From positions 1-64,000 of the forward strand of contig CALRJY020000036.1 of NCBI GenBank assembly GCA_943367715.1: 64,000 bases of DNA, written 5' to 3'. The position numbers and the translations under genes were made by a program. This DNA is from JAEYXS01 sp943367715. Lineage in GTDB: Bacteria > Verrucomicrobiota > Verrucomicrobiia > Limisphaerales > JAEYXS01. Position 1 is the first letter of the stretch. Each line of letters begins with the position of its first letter. The notes beneath the pieces are model-generated. The model did no database searches. It was not told the DNA's origin and saw only the letters and a program-made list of their open reading frames with translations. This document shows, in pieces, positions 25,551 through 33,580 of the stretch.

Positions 25551-27167
25551 TCAGGCCGTCTTGATCGGCCGCCCGGTGACAAAGTAACTCGTCACCTTAT
25601 CTTTACCCACGGTCAAAGCCTTACCGCCTTCTTTGAAGACGAACTTGTCGTGCAGGCTGTCATGGATGATCTGGTTCACCTGGATGGCTCCCGCAGGAGC
25701 GGTCACTTCCAGTTCCCGGGCGATGTTCACCGTCTGGCCCCAGAGGTAATAGAGGAACTTCTTCCGACCTACGATGCCAGCCATCACCGGCCCAGTGCAG
25801 ACACCGACGCGCACCTTGAAATCCACTCCGTTGCGGCTGTTGAAACGGTTGGTGATGCGGAGCATCTCCATCGCCACTTCCACCGCAGCCGTAGCATGAT
25901 CAACCCGCGGTGAAGGGACACCGGAGACCGCCATATATGAATCACCCACGGTGCGGATGCGCTCCATGGCGTGCATGTCCACCAGCCAGTCGAAACCGGA
26001 AAAAATATCATTCAGCAACTGGACCATCCGCTCCGGCGGATACTGCTTGGAAAGATGCTCGAAATCCACGATGTCGGCGAAGAGTACGGTCGCTTCGTCA
26101 AACGTATCAGCGATGGTGGTCTCGCCGTTCTTCAACCGCTCGACAATCGCCTTGGGCAGGATGCAATGCAGCAAGCGGTCTGATTTTTCACGCTCGATCC
26201 GCAGCTCCGCCGTATGAGCCTGTTCGCTGTCCCGCAGGCGTTTCTTTTCCAAGGATGCGGAGATGCGTGCCTTGAGCAGGACGGGATTGAAAGGCTTGGG
26301 CAGATAGTCTTCCGCACCGGCTTCGATGCAGTTCACCGCCGCATCGATCTCATCCATGGCCGAGATCATGATGACCGGCAAATGGCGTAACGCCATGTCC
26401 GCCTTGAGCTGCTTCAACGTCTCAAACCCGTTCATCACCGGCATCAGGACGTCCAGCAGGATGAGGTCATACTCACCCGTCTGCAACATGCTCAAACCCT
26501 CCAGCCCATTTTCCGCCTCCGTCACCTTATGTCCGAGACGTTCCAGGCGGCGTCCCAGCATGTTCCGGTTCATCTCGTTGTCATCGATGAGCAGGATGCG
26601 TCCATTGCCGGAACCGCTGGCATCGATTTTGCGGATGAAGGTGGTCCCGCGACCCAAAGTGGCTTCGGCCGAACCGCCCGGCAAAGAATTGCGGGTGCTG
26701 GTATTGATCTGTGCCGGAAAGCTCTGGCTGTTGAACATCGTCAACAGGTTGTGCGCGGCCGCCGTGATTTTCTGCAGGTCAGAGGTGATGCGCAGATTGC
26801 CGGAATCATTCATCATCTCCTGGCTCAACTCCGCATAGCCGATGATCAGGTTCAACGGCGTGCGCATCTCCAGCCGCATGCTGTCCAGGTCGACGCGGCC
26901 TGTCTCGATTTTCCAAGGGGCAAGACCTTCGTTGATCAGCGCCAGCAACTGTCCACCCGCCGTATGTATCTTCTGCAAATCCGGCAGCAGATGTTCCTGC
27001 CCCAGATCCGACAGATCTTCCTGCAACATCTCGCAATAGCCGATGATCTGGTTTAGCGGAGTGCGCAGGCTGTGACGAACACCTGAGAGCTCGTCCGTCT
27101 CCCCCATCTGGTGATCCACACCTAGCATGGGTTCCGCATCCGGGTTGCTGGCAATTGAGTCGGACAT
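25551..27167 (-). CDS. Receiver-linked class III nucleotidyl cyclase with degenerate kinase dimerisation segments
   Basis: 538 residues. N-terminus: two HisKA-like dimerisation segments in tandem, the first RHSLRTPLNQIIGY keeping a His, the second RLEMRTPLNLIIGY with it lost; neither is followed by an ATPase domain. Then a receiver (about 185-305; LIDDNEMN, LILLDVLMP, LPKPF) and a class III cyclase (about 345-520). Both metal Asp are present (FADIVDF, TVGDSYM). The base-selecting Lys position is Arg (IRTVGD), the Asp position is Tyr (YYLWGQ), and the Arg of the usual N-x3-R is Glu (NIARELE). The product is therefore uncertain. Last gene of a three-gene signalling operon. Confidence 0.9.
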   Translation of the reverse strand: MSDSIASNPDAEPMLGVDHQMGETDELSGVRHSLRTPLNQIIGYCEMLQEDLSDLGQEHLLPDLQKIHTAGGQLLALINEGLAPWKIETGRVDLDSMRLEMRTPLNLIIGYAELSQEMMNDSGNLRITSDLQKITAAAHNLLTMFNSQSFPAQINTSTRNSLPGGSAEATLGRGTTFIRKIDASGSGNGRILLIDDNEMNRNMLGRRLERLGHKVTEAENGLEGLSMLQTGEYDLILLDVLMPVMNGFETLKQLKADMALRHLPVIMISAMDEIDAAVNCIEAGAEDYLPKPFNPVLLKARISASLEKKRLRDSEQAHTAELRIEREKSDRLLHCILPKAIVERLKNGETTIADTFDEATVLFADIVDFEHLSKQYPPERMVQLLNDIFSGFDWLVDMHAMERIRTVGDSYMAVSGVPSPRVDHATAAVEVAMEMLRITNRFNSRNGVDFKVRVGVCTGPVMAGIVGRKKFLYYLWGQTVNIARELEVTAPAGAIQVNQIIHDSLHDKFVFKEGGKALTVGKDKVTSYFVTGRPIKTA

Positions 27168-27194
27168 GGAAATAGTAAATTTTGGCGTGTGTTC

Positions 27195-27572
27195 CTACGC
27201 GCTGGCATGCTTCTTCAACAACGCTTCCACCTTCTCCAGCAAGCGTGTCAACTCGATGGGCTTGGTATCGTAATCATCACAACCTGCTTCCATGGCTTTT
27301 TCCCGGTCACCGGCCATGGCGTGCGCCGTCAGCGCAATGATAGGTATCTTCATCGTCACGGGAAAAGATTTCAGCAGCTTGGTGGCTTCCCAGCCATCCA
27401 GCACGGGCAGGCTCATGTCCATGAGAATCAAGTCGGGATTCTCGCTCTGCGCCTTGGCCACGCCCTCATTGCCATCCACCGCCATCACGACGACATAGCC
27501 ACGGCGCTCCAGCCTCCGGGAAAGCATGTCCCGGTTCATCTCGTTGTCTTCCACCAGCAGTATCTTGGCCAT
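27195..27572 (-). CDS. Stand-alone response regulator receiver
   Basis: 125 residues, receiver domain only: ILLVEDNEMNRDMLSRRLERRGY, DLILMDMSLPVLDG and YDTKPIEL give the acidic pocket, phospho-Asp and conserved Lys. No output domain, so it works as a diffusible phospho-shuttle, likely between the hybrid kinase 7 bases upstream and the receiver-cyclase 27 bases downstream. The N-terminal DNEMNR motif is almost identical to the receiver of the cyclase. Confidence 0.93.
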   Translation of the reverse strand: MAKILLVEDNEMNRDMLSRRLERRGYVVVMAVDGNEGVAKAQSENPDLILMDMSLPVLDGWEATKLLKSFPVTMKIPIIALTAHAMAGDREKAMEAGCDDYDTKPIELTRLLEKVEALLKKHASA

Positions 27573-27579
27573 AGTATCT

Positions 27580-29967
27580 TTATTGGTTCGTATGCTCTAT
27601 CTTTTTGCGCTCTTCTGCCGCACTGACGCTTGATTCCACAAAGGAAGTCACCAACTGCCGCACATCCGACATCAATTGCTCCTGTTGATAGCTGCCTTTG
27701 CGCATGATCTTGGTGACATTGCCGTTCAGGCGCTGATAATCGCTGGCCGTCAGTTCCATCGCCGTGATCACCACCACCGGGATGTCTTTCCATTCGGTCA
27801 CTTCGCGCAACTCGGATACGAATTCAAAACCATCCATCTCAGGCATCATCAGGTCCAGTAAAATCAAGGAAGGCCGCTTCTCGGCCACTCGCGCCAATGC
27901 TTCCTGGCCGTTACCGGCCTCCATGACCGTCCAGCCATCGCGCTCCAGCAATACCCGCATGAACTGCCGCACACCTTCTTCATCCTCAACCACCAGCACC
28001 AGCGCCTCATCCGAGGTCCGGCGGTATTTGCGCAGCATGCTGGAAAGTTTTTCCCGGTCGATAGGCTTGGTCAGATAATCGGCCGCGCCCAGGGCAAAGC
28101 CCATGTGCTTGTCCTCGATCATGGAAAGCATCACCACAGGAATGTCGCTCAATACGGAATCGTTTTTAAGCGAAGACAGGACATTCCACCCATCCATCTC
28201 CGGCATCATCACATCCAGAATGATCACGTCCGGTTTCAATTCCCGCGCCTGTTTCAAGCCTTCCCGGCCAGATTGCACGCCACTGACTTTAAACCCCTGC
28301 CGTTGAAGCAAACGTTTAAGCAGGTCATGGATGGTGGGATCGTCATCAATCACCAGCACCTTGCCCGCAGTGGCCTCAACGGAAGCCTCGCTGGATGGAC
28401 GAATTTGAGGAACCGGAGCCTCAGGTGTGGATGCTGCCACCTTGGCCGGCAACCGGATGGTGAATGTAGAGCCTTTCTTGAACTCGCTGGCAACGGTGGT
28501 GTCGCCGCCCATCATGCGGGAGAAATGTCGGGTGATAGCCAGTCCGAGACCCGTGCCGCCGAACTTCTTGGTGGTGCCCGCATCCGCCTGGACGAACGCC
28601 TGAAAGAGCCGGTCCATCTGCTCTTGGGTCATGCCGATGCCGCTGTCACTGACCTTGAAATGGATCCAGTCTTCCTTCCCATTATTCACCCGCACGGCCT
28701 CCAGCCGGATGACGCCATTGCTCGTGAATTTGGAAGCATTGCTCAGTAGATTGAACAACCCCTGACGAACTTTCGTCATGTCGGCATACATCAGGCCGAT
28801 ATCATCCGGAAACACCATTTCGAGACGGTTGGAGTTTTTCGCCACGAGCGGCGTGATCGTATTGGACACCTCGCGGACCAACTGGCCGATGTCAAAGGTT
28901 TCCAGATAAAGATCCATCTTGCCGGACTCGATCTTCGAGATGTCCAGCACATCATTGATGAGGCCCAGCAAGTGTTTGCCGGCGGAATGAACTTTGTTGA
29001 GATCATCCACGAACGGTTGCTCGCCGATGTCTTCGGCCTCTTCCCGGAGCATCTCGCTGTAACCGATGATCGCATTGAGCGGCGTGCGCAGCTCATGGCT
29101 CATGTTCGCGAGGAAAGCGCTCTTGGTCTGGTTGGCGACTTCGGCCGCCTCCTTCGCATCCTGGGCTTCACGAGTCGCCTGGCGCAGGGCCGAAGTGCGC
29201 TCTTCCACGCGTTGTTCCAAAAGCGTATTAGCCTCTTCCGCGCGCTTGTTGGCCGCCTGCAATTCGGTATCGCGCTGCTGGATGTCCGCCAGCATGCGAT
29301 TGAAGGCCTCGATCATCTGGCCGATCTCATCATCGCTGGTCTTGCGCGCACGCACCGAGTAATCGCGCTTGTCCGAAACCGTCTTCGCCGTGCCGGCCAG
29401 TTCCAGAATGGGATCGGTGATGATGCGCTGCAGGCGGAATGAAAACAGCATCGCCAGCAGACAGGCGATCAATGCTGAGGCCAAAACGATTTTGGCATAC
29501 TGGAAGATACGGTCGGCAAACCGCTCCGTGAGGTCCGCCTTCAAATAGACAGTGCCAAGCTGTTTGCCGTTGTAGATCACGGGCTCAAACATATAGAGCG
29601 CCTTGTCATCAAAACGGTAACGAACCTTGGATGGCTCGCGCGGCAGGAATTCATTGCCTTGTCCCGGCAGATACTTCGCCACGAGCTCGTTATCACCGCC
29701 ATAGAGGCAGGCAGCCAGAATGTTGGGTTCGTTGCGCAGGTACTCGAAAGGATTGCGCTCCTTTTGATCACCACCCTTTTGCAGCAGCACAAGGGTGCTC
29801 CGGTCTTTGGCGAGTTCCGCGATGGAGCCCAGCTTTTGCACCTTGGCCTGCCGGAACGTGTACTCCTCGTAACCGACGATGGCACCGCAGGCGATAAGCA
29901 AAGTCACTACGCTGGTCAGCATGTTGACCGCTGTGACTTTCCACTGAAATGGCAAACGCCTGAACAT
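27580..29967 (-). CDS. Membrane hybrid histidine kinase with two receivers
   Basis: About 795 residues from ATG 29967 (MFRRLPFQWKVTAVN). Membrane helix 1 (about 12-35), a CHASE8-like extracytoplasmic sensor (about 36-150; QKLGSIAELAKDRSTLVL), membrane helix 2, HAMP (about 180-235), coiled coil, HisKA with FLANMSHELRTPLNAI, ATPase domain with GTGLGLAITRHF, then two receivers (VIDDDPTIHDLL/ILDVMMPEMDGW and VVEDEEGVRQF/LLDLMMPEMDGF). All catalytic residues look intact. The longer open frame to 30120 adds 51 residues that are not signal-like. First gene of the operon with the receiver and cyclase. Confidence 0.93.
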   Translation of the reverse strand: MFRRLPFQWKVTAVNMLTSVVTLLIACGAIVGYEEYTFRQAKVQKLGSIAELAKDRSTLVLLQKGGDQKERNPFEYLRNEPNILAACLYGGDNELVAKYLPGQGNEFLPREPSKVRYRFDDKALYMFEPVIYNGKQLGTVYLKADLTERFADRIFQYAKIVLASALIACLLAMLFSFRLQRIITDPILELAGTAKTVSDKRDYSVRARKTSDDEIGQMIEAFNRMLADIQQRDTELQAANKRAEEANTLLEQRVEERTSALRQATREAQDAKEAAEVANQTKSAFLANMSHELRTPLNAIIGYSEMLREEAEDIGEQPFVDDLNKVHSAGKHLLGLINDVLDISKIESGKMDLYLETFDIGQLVREVSNTITPLVAKNSNRLEMVFPDDIGLMYADMTKVRQGLFNLLSNASKFTSNGVIRLEAVRVNNGKEDWIHFKVSDSGIGMTQEQMDRLFQAFVQADAGTTKKFGGTGLGLAITRHFSRMMGGDTTVASEFKKGSTFTIRLPAKVAASTPEAPVPQIRPSSEASVEATAGKVLVIDDDPTIHDLLKRLLQRQGFKVSGVQSGREGLKQARELKPDVIILDVMMPEMDGWNVLSSLKNDSVLSDIPVVMLSMIEDKHMGFALGAADYLTKPIDREKLSSMLRKYRRTSDEALVLVVEDEEGVRQFMRVLLERDGWTVMEAGNGQEALARVAEKRPSLILLDLMMPEMDGFEFVSELREVTEWKDIPVVVITAMELTASDYQRLNGNVTKIMRKGSYQQEQLMSDVRQLVTSFVESSVSAAEERKKIEHTNQ

Positions 29968-30135
29968 ACCAGTAATTGGTGGCTTATAACTCACACCTCG
30001 CACCCGGGGCCAAGCTGTAACAAAACATTCCCCCCAGAGAACCGTATGTTTTACTCTGGACAAGAGTCCCAACTGTGCAAGCGCAATTCCAAAAGGAGTC
30101 AGCCAGACTGTTTCGACCACAGTCCGTTGTTCTGA

Positions 30136-30354
30136 CTATCCTTTTTTGTTCTCCCCTATGTTGCCCAGTCTCCAGCATGCGATGGTCAAATAGAAGCCTC
30201 TCGCCCATAAATACGCAACACTTTTAAGCTCTAAGTCATTGAAAACAAGGGAATTAGCATTTATTGCCGAAACCAGACTGAAAATTGCCCTGAACGCAAA
30301 AATAACTCCGTACAGATACAGAACCGAACGAATTCCGTTGGCTCTACTAGGCAT
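30136..30354 (-). CDS. Possible small membrane protein
   Basis: 72 residues with one clear hydrophobic helix (SVLYLYGVIFAFRAIFSLVSA) and a second weaker one (VAYLWARGFYLTIACW). No family recognised; no ribosome binding site at the ATG. The DNA is more AT-rich than its neighbours. It sits between the hybrid kinase and the divergent macrodomain gene. Could be chance. Confidence 0.3.
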   Translation of the reverse strand: MPSRANGIRSVLYLYGVIFAFRAIFSLVSAINANSLVFNDLELKSVAYLWARGFYLTIACWRLGNIGENKKG

Positions 30355-30377
30355 TGAGGGGTAAACCTTTAGTCAAG

Positions 30378-30908
30378 ATGCATTCGCGCATTGAGATTAT
30401 CTCCGGTGACATCACGAAGTTGGCGATTGATGCCATCGTTAATGCTGCCAACAGTTCGCTGCTGGGCGGTGGTGGTGTCGATGGTGCTATTCATCGCGGC
30501 GCCGGGGCCGAACTGTACGAGGAATGCAAAAGGCTGAAAGGATGTCCTACCGGTGAAGCAAAGATAACCAAGGGCTATAACCTCCCGGCTAAGCACGTCA
30601 TCCATACCGTGGGCCCGATCTGGAACGGAGGCGACCGCAACGAAGATGAGAAACTCGCGCGCTGCTACCGGAACAGCATGGCCGTAGCGGCGCAAAACGG
30701 TTTGAAAACCATAGCGTTTCCCGCTATCAGCACGGGTGCCTACGGCTTCCCGATGGATCGCGCCACGCGGATCGCCATTCGCGAAGCCATCACCTTCCTG
30801 AGTGCCAATCAGGATTTCGAGAAGGTCACTTTCTGCTGCTTCGGGCCGGCGGCGTTTCGGGTGTATCAGGAAATTCTCACCGAATTGACTGATGTTCCGC
30901 ACCTGTAA
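30378..30908 (+). CDS. Macrodomain protein, O-acetyl-ADP-ribose deacetylase type
   Basis: About 176 residues from ATG 30378 (MHSRIEIISGDITKL). MacroD signatures: GDITKLAIDAIVNAANSSLLGGGGVDGAIHR-type ADP-ribose loop (Asn and Asp catalytic positions kept), HTVGPIW, and IAFPAISTGAYGFP. These enzymes remove ADP-ribose or its acetyl ester. An upstream ATG at 30354 would add eight residues not typical of the family. It is a single gene between minus-strand operons. Confidence 0.95.
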   Translation: MHSRIEIISGDITKLAIDAIVNAANSSLLGGGGVDGAIHRGAGAELYEECKRLKGCPTGEAKITKGYNLPAKHVIHTVGPIWNGGDRNEDEKLARCYRNSMAVAAQNGLKTIAFPAISTGAYGFPMDRATRIAIREAITFLSANQDFEKVTFCCFGPAAFRVYQEILTELTDVPHL

Positions 30909-30948
30909 GGAAACCTCGGGTGTTTGGCGCCCAACGGTTCCTTGAAGC

Positions 30949-32241
30949 TTACGGCAGTTCGCGGATGAAGATGTTCTTGAAGTGCACTGGCGTCTTGTGC
31001 GCCTGCAATTCAATGGGGCCCCACGGATAGATCGTTTTATCACGCTCCCAGAAATTCTCCAACCCCACGCCCAAGCGCTTCTTCAGGTCGTACGTCACGA
31101 GTTCGTCATTCAGAAATACCATCGCCTTATCGCCGACCATCACGATCCGCATGCGATTCCATTCGCCTATGAAGTAATCCGCACGCTTCAAAGGTTTGTC
31201 CGCATTCACCTTGTTGTTGAAGAGTCCGCCCGAGCCCACTGCTTCATCCCAGATCTGGACTTGGGGAGCGCCGCGCACATACACGCCGCTGTCGCCCTTT
31301 TCCTGGATCTTCCAGTCGAGCACCAGTTCGAAGTTGCCGTATTCACGCATCGTGCAGAGATTGTCGAAGCCATCACCCACGTAACTGATCACGCCGCGGT
31401 TCACCACCCAGTTCTTCGCCATCAGCTTGTCCGCTTCCACCTGCTTCGAGGCCCACGCATCGAGCGGCATGGCCTTGCGCTTCACCGGGTCATTCACGAG
31501 ACCCTGCCAGCCTTGCAGATCCACACCGTTAAACAGCCGCGAGAACCCCGCCGGCAACCGGTTGATGATCTCCGGTTTCACCAGTTCCTTCACGCGGATA
31601 TTCCGGAACTCCACAGGATCCGTGTGACCCAACAAAGCGATGTGCCCTTTCTCGCGAAAAATGCCCGGATGCTTCTGGATGGTTTCCGCGTCGGTAATGT
31701 CGTTCAGATCCCCATCCACCACCACTTTGCCATTCACCTTCACTTGGATCTTGCGCCCGATGCAGGTGATCTCCTGCGTGTTCCACTCGCCCAACGGACG
31801 CAACGCGAGGCGCTTCGCGGGGATCACGCCATACACCGAGCCGTTCACCTGCCATGGCTTGAGATCCGCATACTTGGGATGGGTATCATCGAGGATCTGG
31901 ATCTCCATCCCGTCGTAAGAAATCGCCTTATCCGAGAACGGCGCCCGGATGCCTACGCCGTTGTTACCGGCCGCTTGCAGCTTGAACTCCAGGCGCAGCA
32001 CGAAATCCTCATACTGCTTTTCCGTTAGCAGATTGCCCGCCACACCGGGTGCACAATAGAGCACGCCGTCCTTCACCCCGTAATCCCCGGCCTTGCCGCC
32101 CAAGGGGGTCCAGCCCTTCAGGGTTTTGCCGTCGAAGAGGCTGACAAAACCTTTTTCGGATTTCGCCGCCTGCACATTCACCACGCCGCCGAGCATAAGC
32201 GCCAGCAGTAGGATTCCAGTTTGCTTTAGTACGACTCGCAT
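30949..32241 (-). CDS. Secreted protein with two DUF1080 (3-keto-disaccharide hydrolase) domains
   Basis: 430 residues from ATG 32241 with signal peptide ending VNVQA. Two concanavalin-like DUF1080 domains: the first (about 30-215) begins GFVSLFDGKTLKGWTPLGG and has YEDFVLRLEFKLQAAGNNGVG and IQILDD; the second (about 225-430) begins FSRLFNGVDLQGWQGL and has NFELVLDWKIQEKGDSGVYVRG and VQIWD. Such domains act on oxidised disaccharides or bind sugars in PVC and Bacteroidetes species. It is the last gene of a run with the Rid and D-aminoacylase genes (46-base gap). Confidence 0.93.
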   Translation of the reverse strand: MRVVLKQTGILLLALMLGGVVNVQAAKSEKGFVSLFDGKTLKGWTPLGGKAGDYGVKDGVLYCAPGVAGNLLTEKQYEDFVLRLEFKLQAAGNNGVGIRAPFSDKAISYDGMEIQILDDTHPKYADLKPWQVNGSVYGVIPAKRLALRPLGEWNTQEITCIGRKIQVKVNGKVVVDGDLNDITDAETIQKHPGIFREKGHIALLGHTDPVEFRNIRVKELVKPEIINRLPAGFSRLFNGVDLQGWQGLVNDPVKRKAMPLDAWASKQVEADKLMAKNWVVNRGVISYVGDGFDNLCTMREYGNFELVLDWKIQEKGDSGVYVRGAPQVQIWDEAVGSGGLFNNKVNADKPLKRADYFIGEWNRMRIVMVGDKAMVFLNDELVTYDLKKRLGVGLENFWERDKTIYPWGPIELQAHKTPVHFKNIFIRELP

Positions 32242-32287
32242 AGTTGAAAATATAGCCAAATTTGTGTCATTCCACCAAGGTCAAATT

Positions 32288-33580
32288 CTATTCTTTCGTC
32301 ACCGCGATCATGTCCAGCGTCACGGCCCGTCCGGAAAGCCCCACTCCGCGCACGGATGCCTTCGAGGCGGCCGGGGGCCGGGCGGCATCAAAATAATCCG
32401 GGCGGATCTCATTCAAGCGCCGGTTTGTATCATCACTGGCCACGTAATAAGTCGCCTTCACCAAATGACGCAGATCACTGCCTGCGGATTCAGCCAATCG
32501 CTGCAACTCCGCAAAAATCGCCTTTAACTGCACATCTCCTGACGTCGTTAGCTCACCGTGCAATCCGCTGATATACACATCCTGACCGCCATTCACCCGG
32601 GTGATGCGGCTGTAAACCGGCGAAGCCTTGATTCCAGGCGGCGTCAAATACTCCACCACGGGCAATTTCTCTGTCGTTTTCGGCAGGGCCACGATCATTT
32701 CGATCTCCACCGGCGTTGCCGAAGTCCATTCCACGATGCTCACCACCGGCAATATTCCCTGAGAGAACCGCTTCGCTATTTCTGTCATCACGGTGTTCTG
32801 CTCCGTCATGGGATTTAGAAAGGCTTTTATCTGCACGATCTGATCCATGTCAGCTTTTAGGAACTCCAGCGTGCTCCATAACTGCTTCAAAGTATCGTCA
32901 GTAGCTACCCTCAACTCACCCTTCCCCGCCATACCCGATATGTAGGCTTTCCGTCCCTCCGGTATGAACGTGATGTGAGTTTCCCCCGGCACCCTGTGCA
33001 TGCCTTCCACTTTTATGGATTCCACCTTCGCCACTTTCTTTGCCGACAACACCACCGCATCCAGTGCCACCAAAGCCTGTTCATTCAGAAGCTTGCCGCG
33101 CACGTAAGACACGGCGGGCATCTTGGGACCAAATCGCCGGCGGATCTCGGATTTCACCTCCGCACTGACCTCGTCATCCGCCACATACACATTGAGTCTC
33201 ACCACCTCGTCCCGTTTCGACTGCGCCGCCGCCAGCACCTTGTCCAAAAGATCAAACACCGTTTCCGTCTGCTTATGCGGCTCACCCGCATGCAATATCT
33301 TCCCACTCGCATCCAACGGCAGTAACTGTGCCGTATGCGCCAGCGTTCCGCCATTCACCACCACCGCACCCGTCCTGGCCTTGACCGGGTCTACATCCAA
33401 CCGCTTCAAATCCGCCGCCTGCAACCCTGTTGCCAAACTGAGTGTAAAAATCAAAACCAACCACCCCCCAGCAAAAGCACCGGACAATCTTGATCCCCTC
33501 CCCCCAAGGGAGAGGGCTATGGTGAGGGGGAAGGAAACTCCCGATCGCCCATTGTCCTCATTCTTATTAAATTGATTCAT
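32288..33580 (-). CDS. Secreted protein with three tandem Rid/YjgF-like domains
   Basis: 430 residues. Three Rid (YjgF/YER057c/UK114) domains at about 65-185, 195-300 and 310-430, recognised by V-x-LNVYVADD, IVQIKAFLNPM and LVKATYYVASD strands and the trimer-interface P-x-x-S pattern. The RidA catalytic Arg (in PARSCVEV) is absent in all three, so classical imine deaminase activity is doubtful. A signal-like helix (GGWLVLIFTLSLATGLQA) follows an N-terminal ~30 residues encoded by a CTCCCTCTCC-type repeat (33495-33532). ATG 33580 overlaps the D-aminoacylase stop (ATGA). A TTG inside the signal region, preceded by repeat-derived GGGGAGGGG, is an alternative start. Confidence 0.87.
   Translation of the reverse strand: MNQFNKNEDNGRSGVSFPLTIALSLGGRGSRLSGAFAGGWLVLIFTLSLATGLQAADLKRLDVDPVKARTGAVVVNGGTLAHTAQLLPLDASGKILHAGEPHKQTETVFDLLDKVLAAAQSKRDEVVRLNVYVADDEVSAEVKSEIRRRFGPKMPAVSYVRGKLLNEQALVALDAVVLSAKKVAKVESIKVEGMHRVPGETHITFIPEGRKAYISGMAGKGELRVATDDTLKQLWSTLEFLKADMDQIVQIKAFLNPMTEQNTVMTEIAKRFSQGILPVVSIVEWTSATPVEIEMIVALPKTTEKLPVVEYLTPPGIKASPVYSRITRVNGGQDVYISGLHGELTTSGDVQLKAIFAELQRLAESAGSDLRHLVKATYYVASDDTNRRLNEIRPDYFDAARPPAASKASVRGVGLSGRAVTLDMIAVTKE
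33495..33532. repeat. Dispersed palindromic repeat, copy 3, inside a coding sequence
   Basis: Plus-strand reading CCCCTCCCCCCAAGGGAGAGGGCTATGGTGAGGGGG-like unit of the same family as 131-175. It lies in frame within the 5' end of the triple-Rid gene and encodes SFPLTIALSLGGRGS. Confidence 0.7.
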
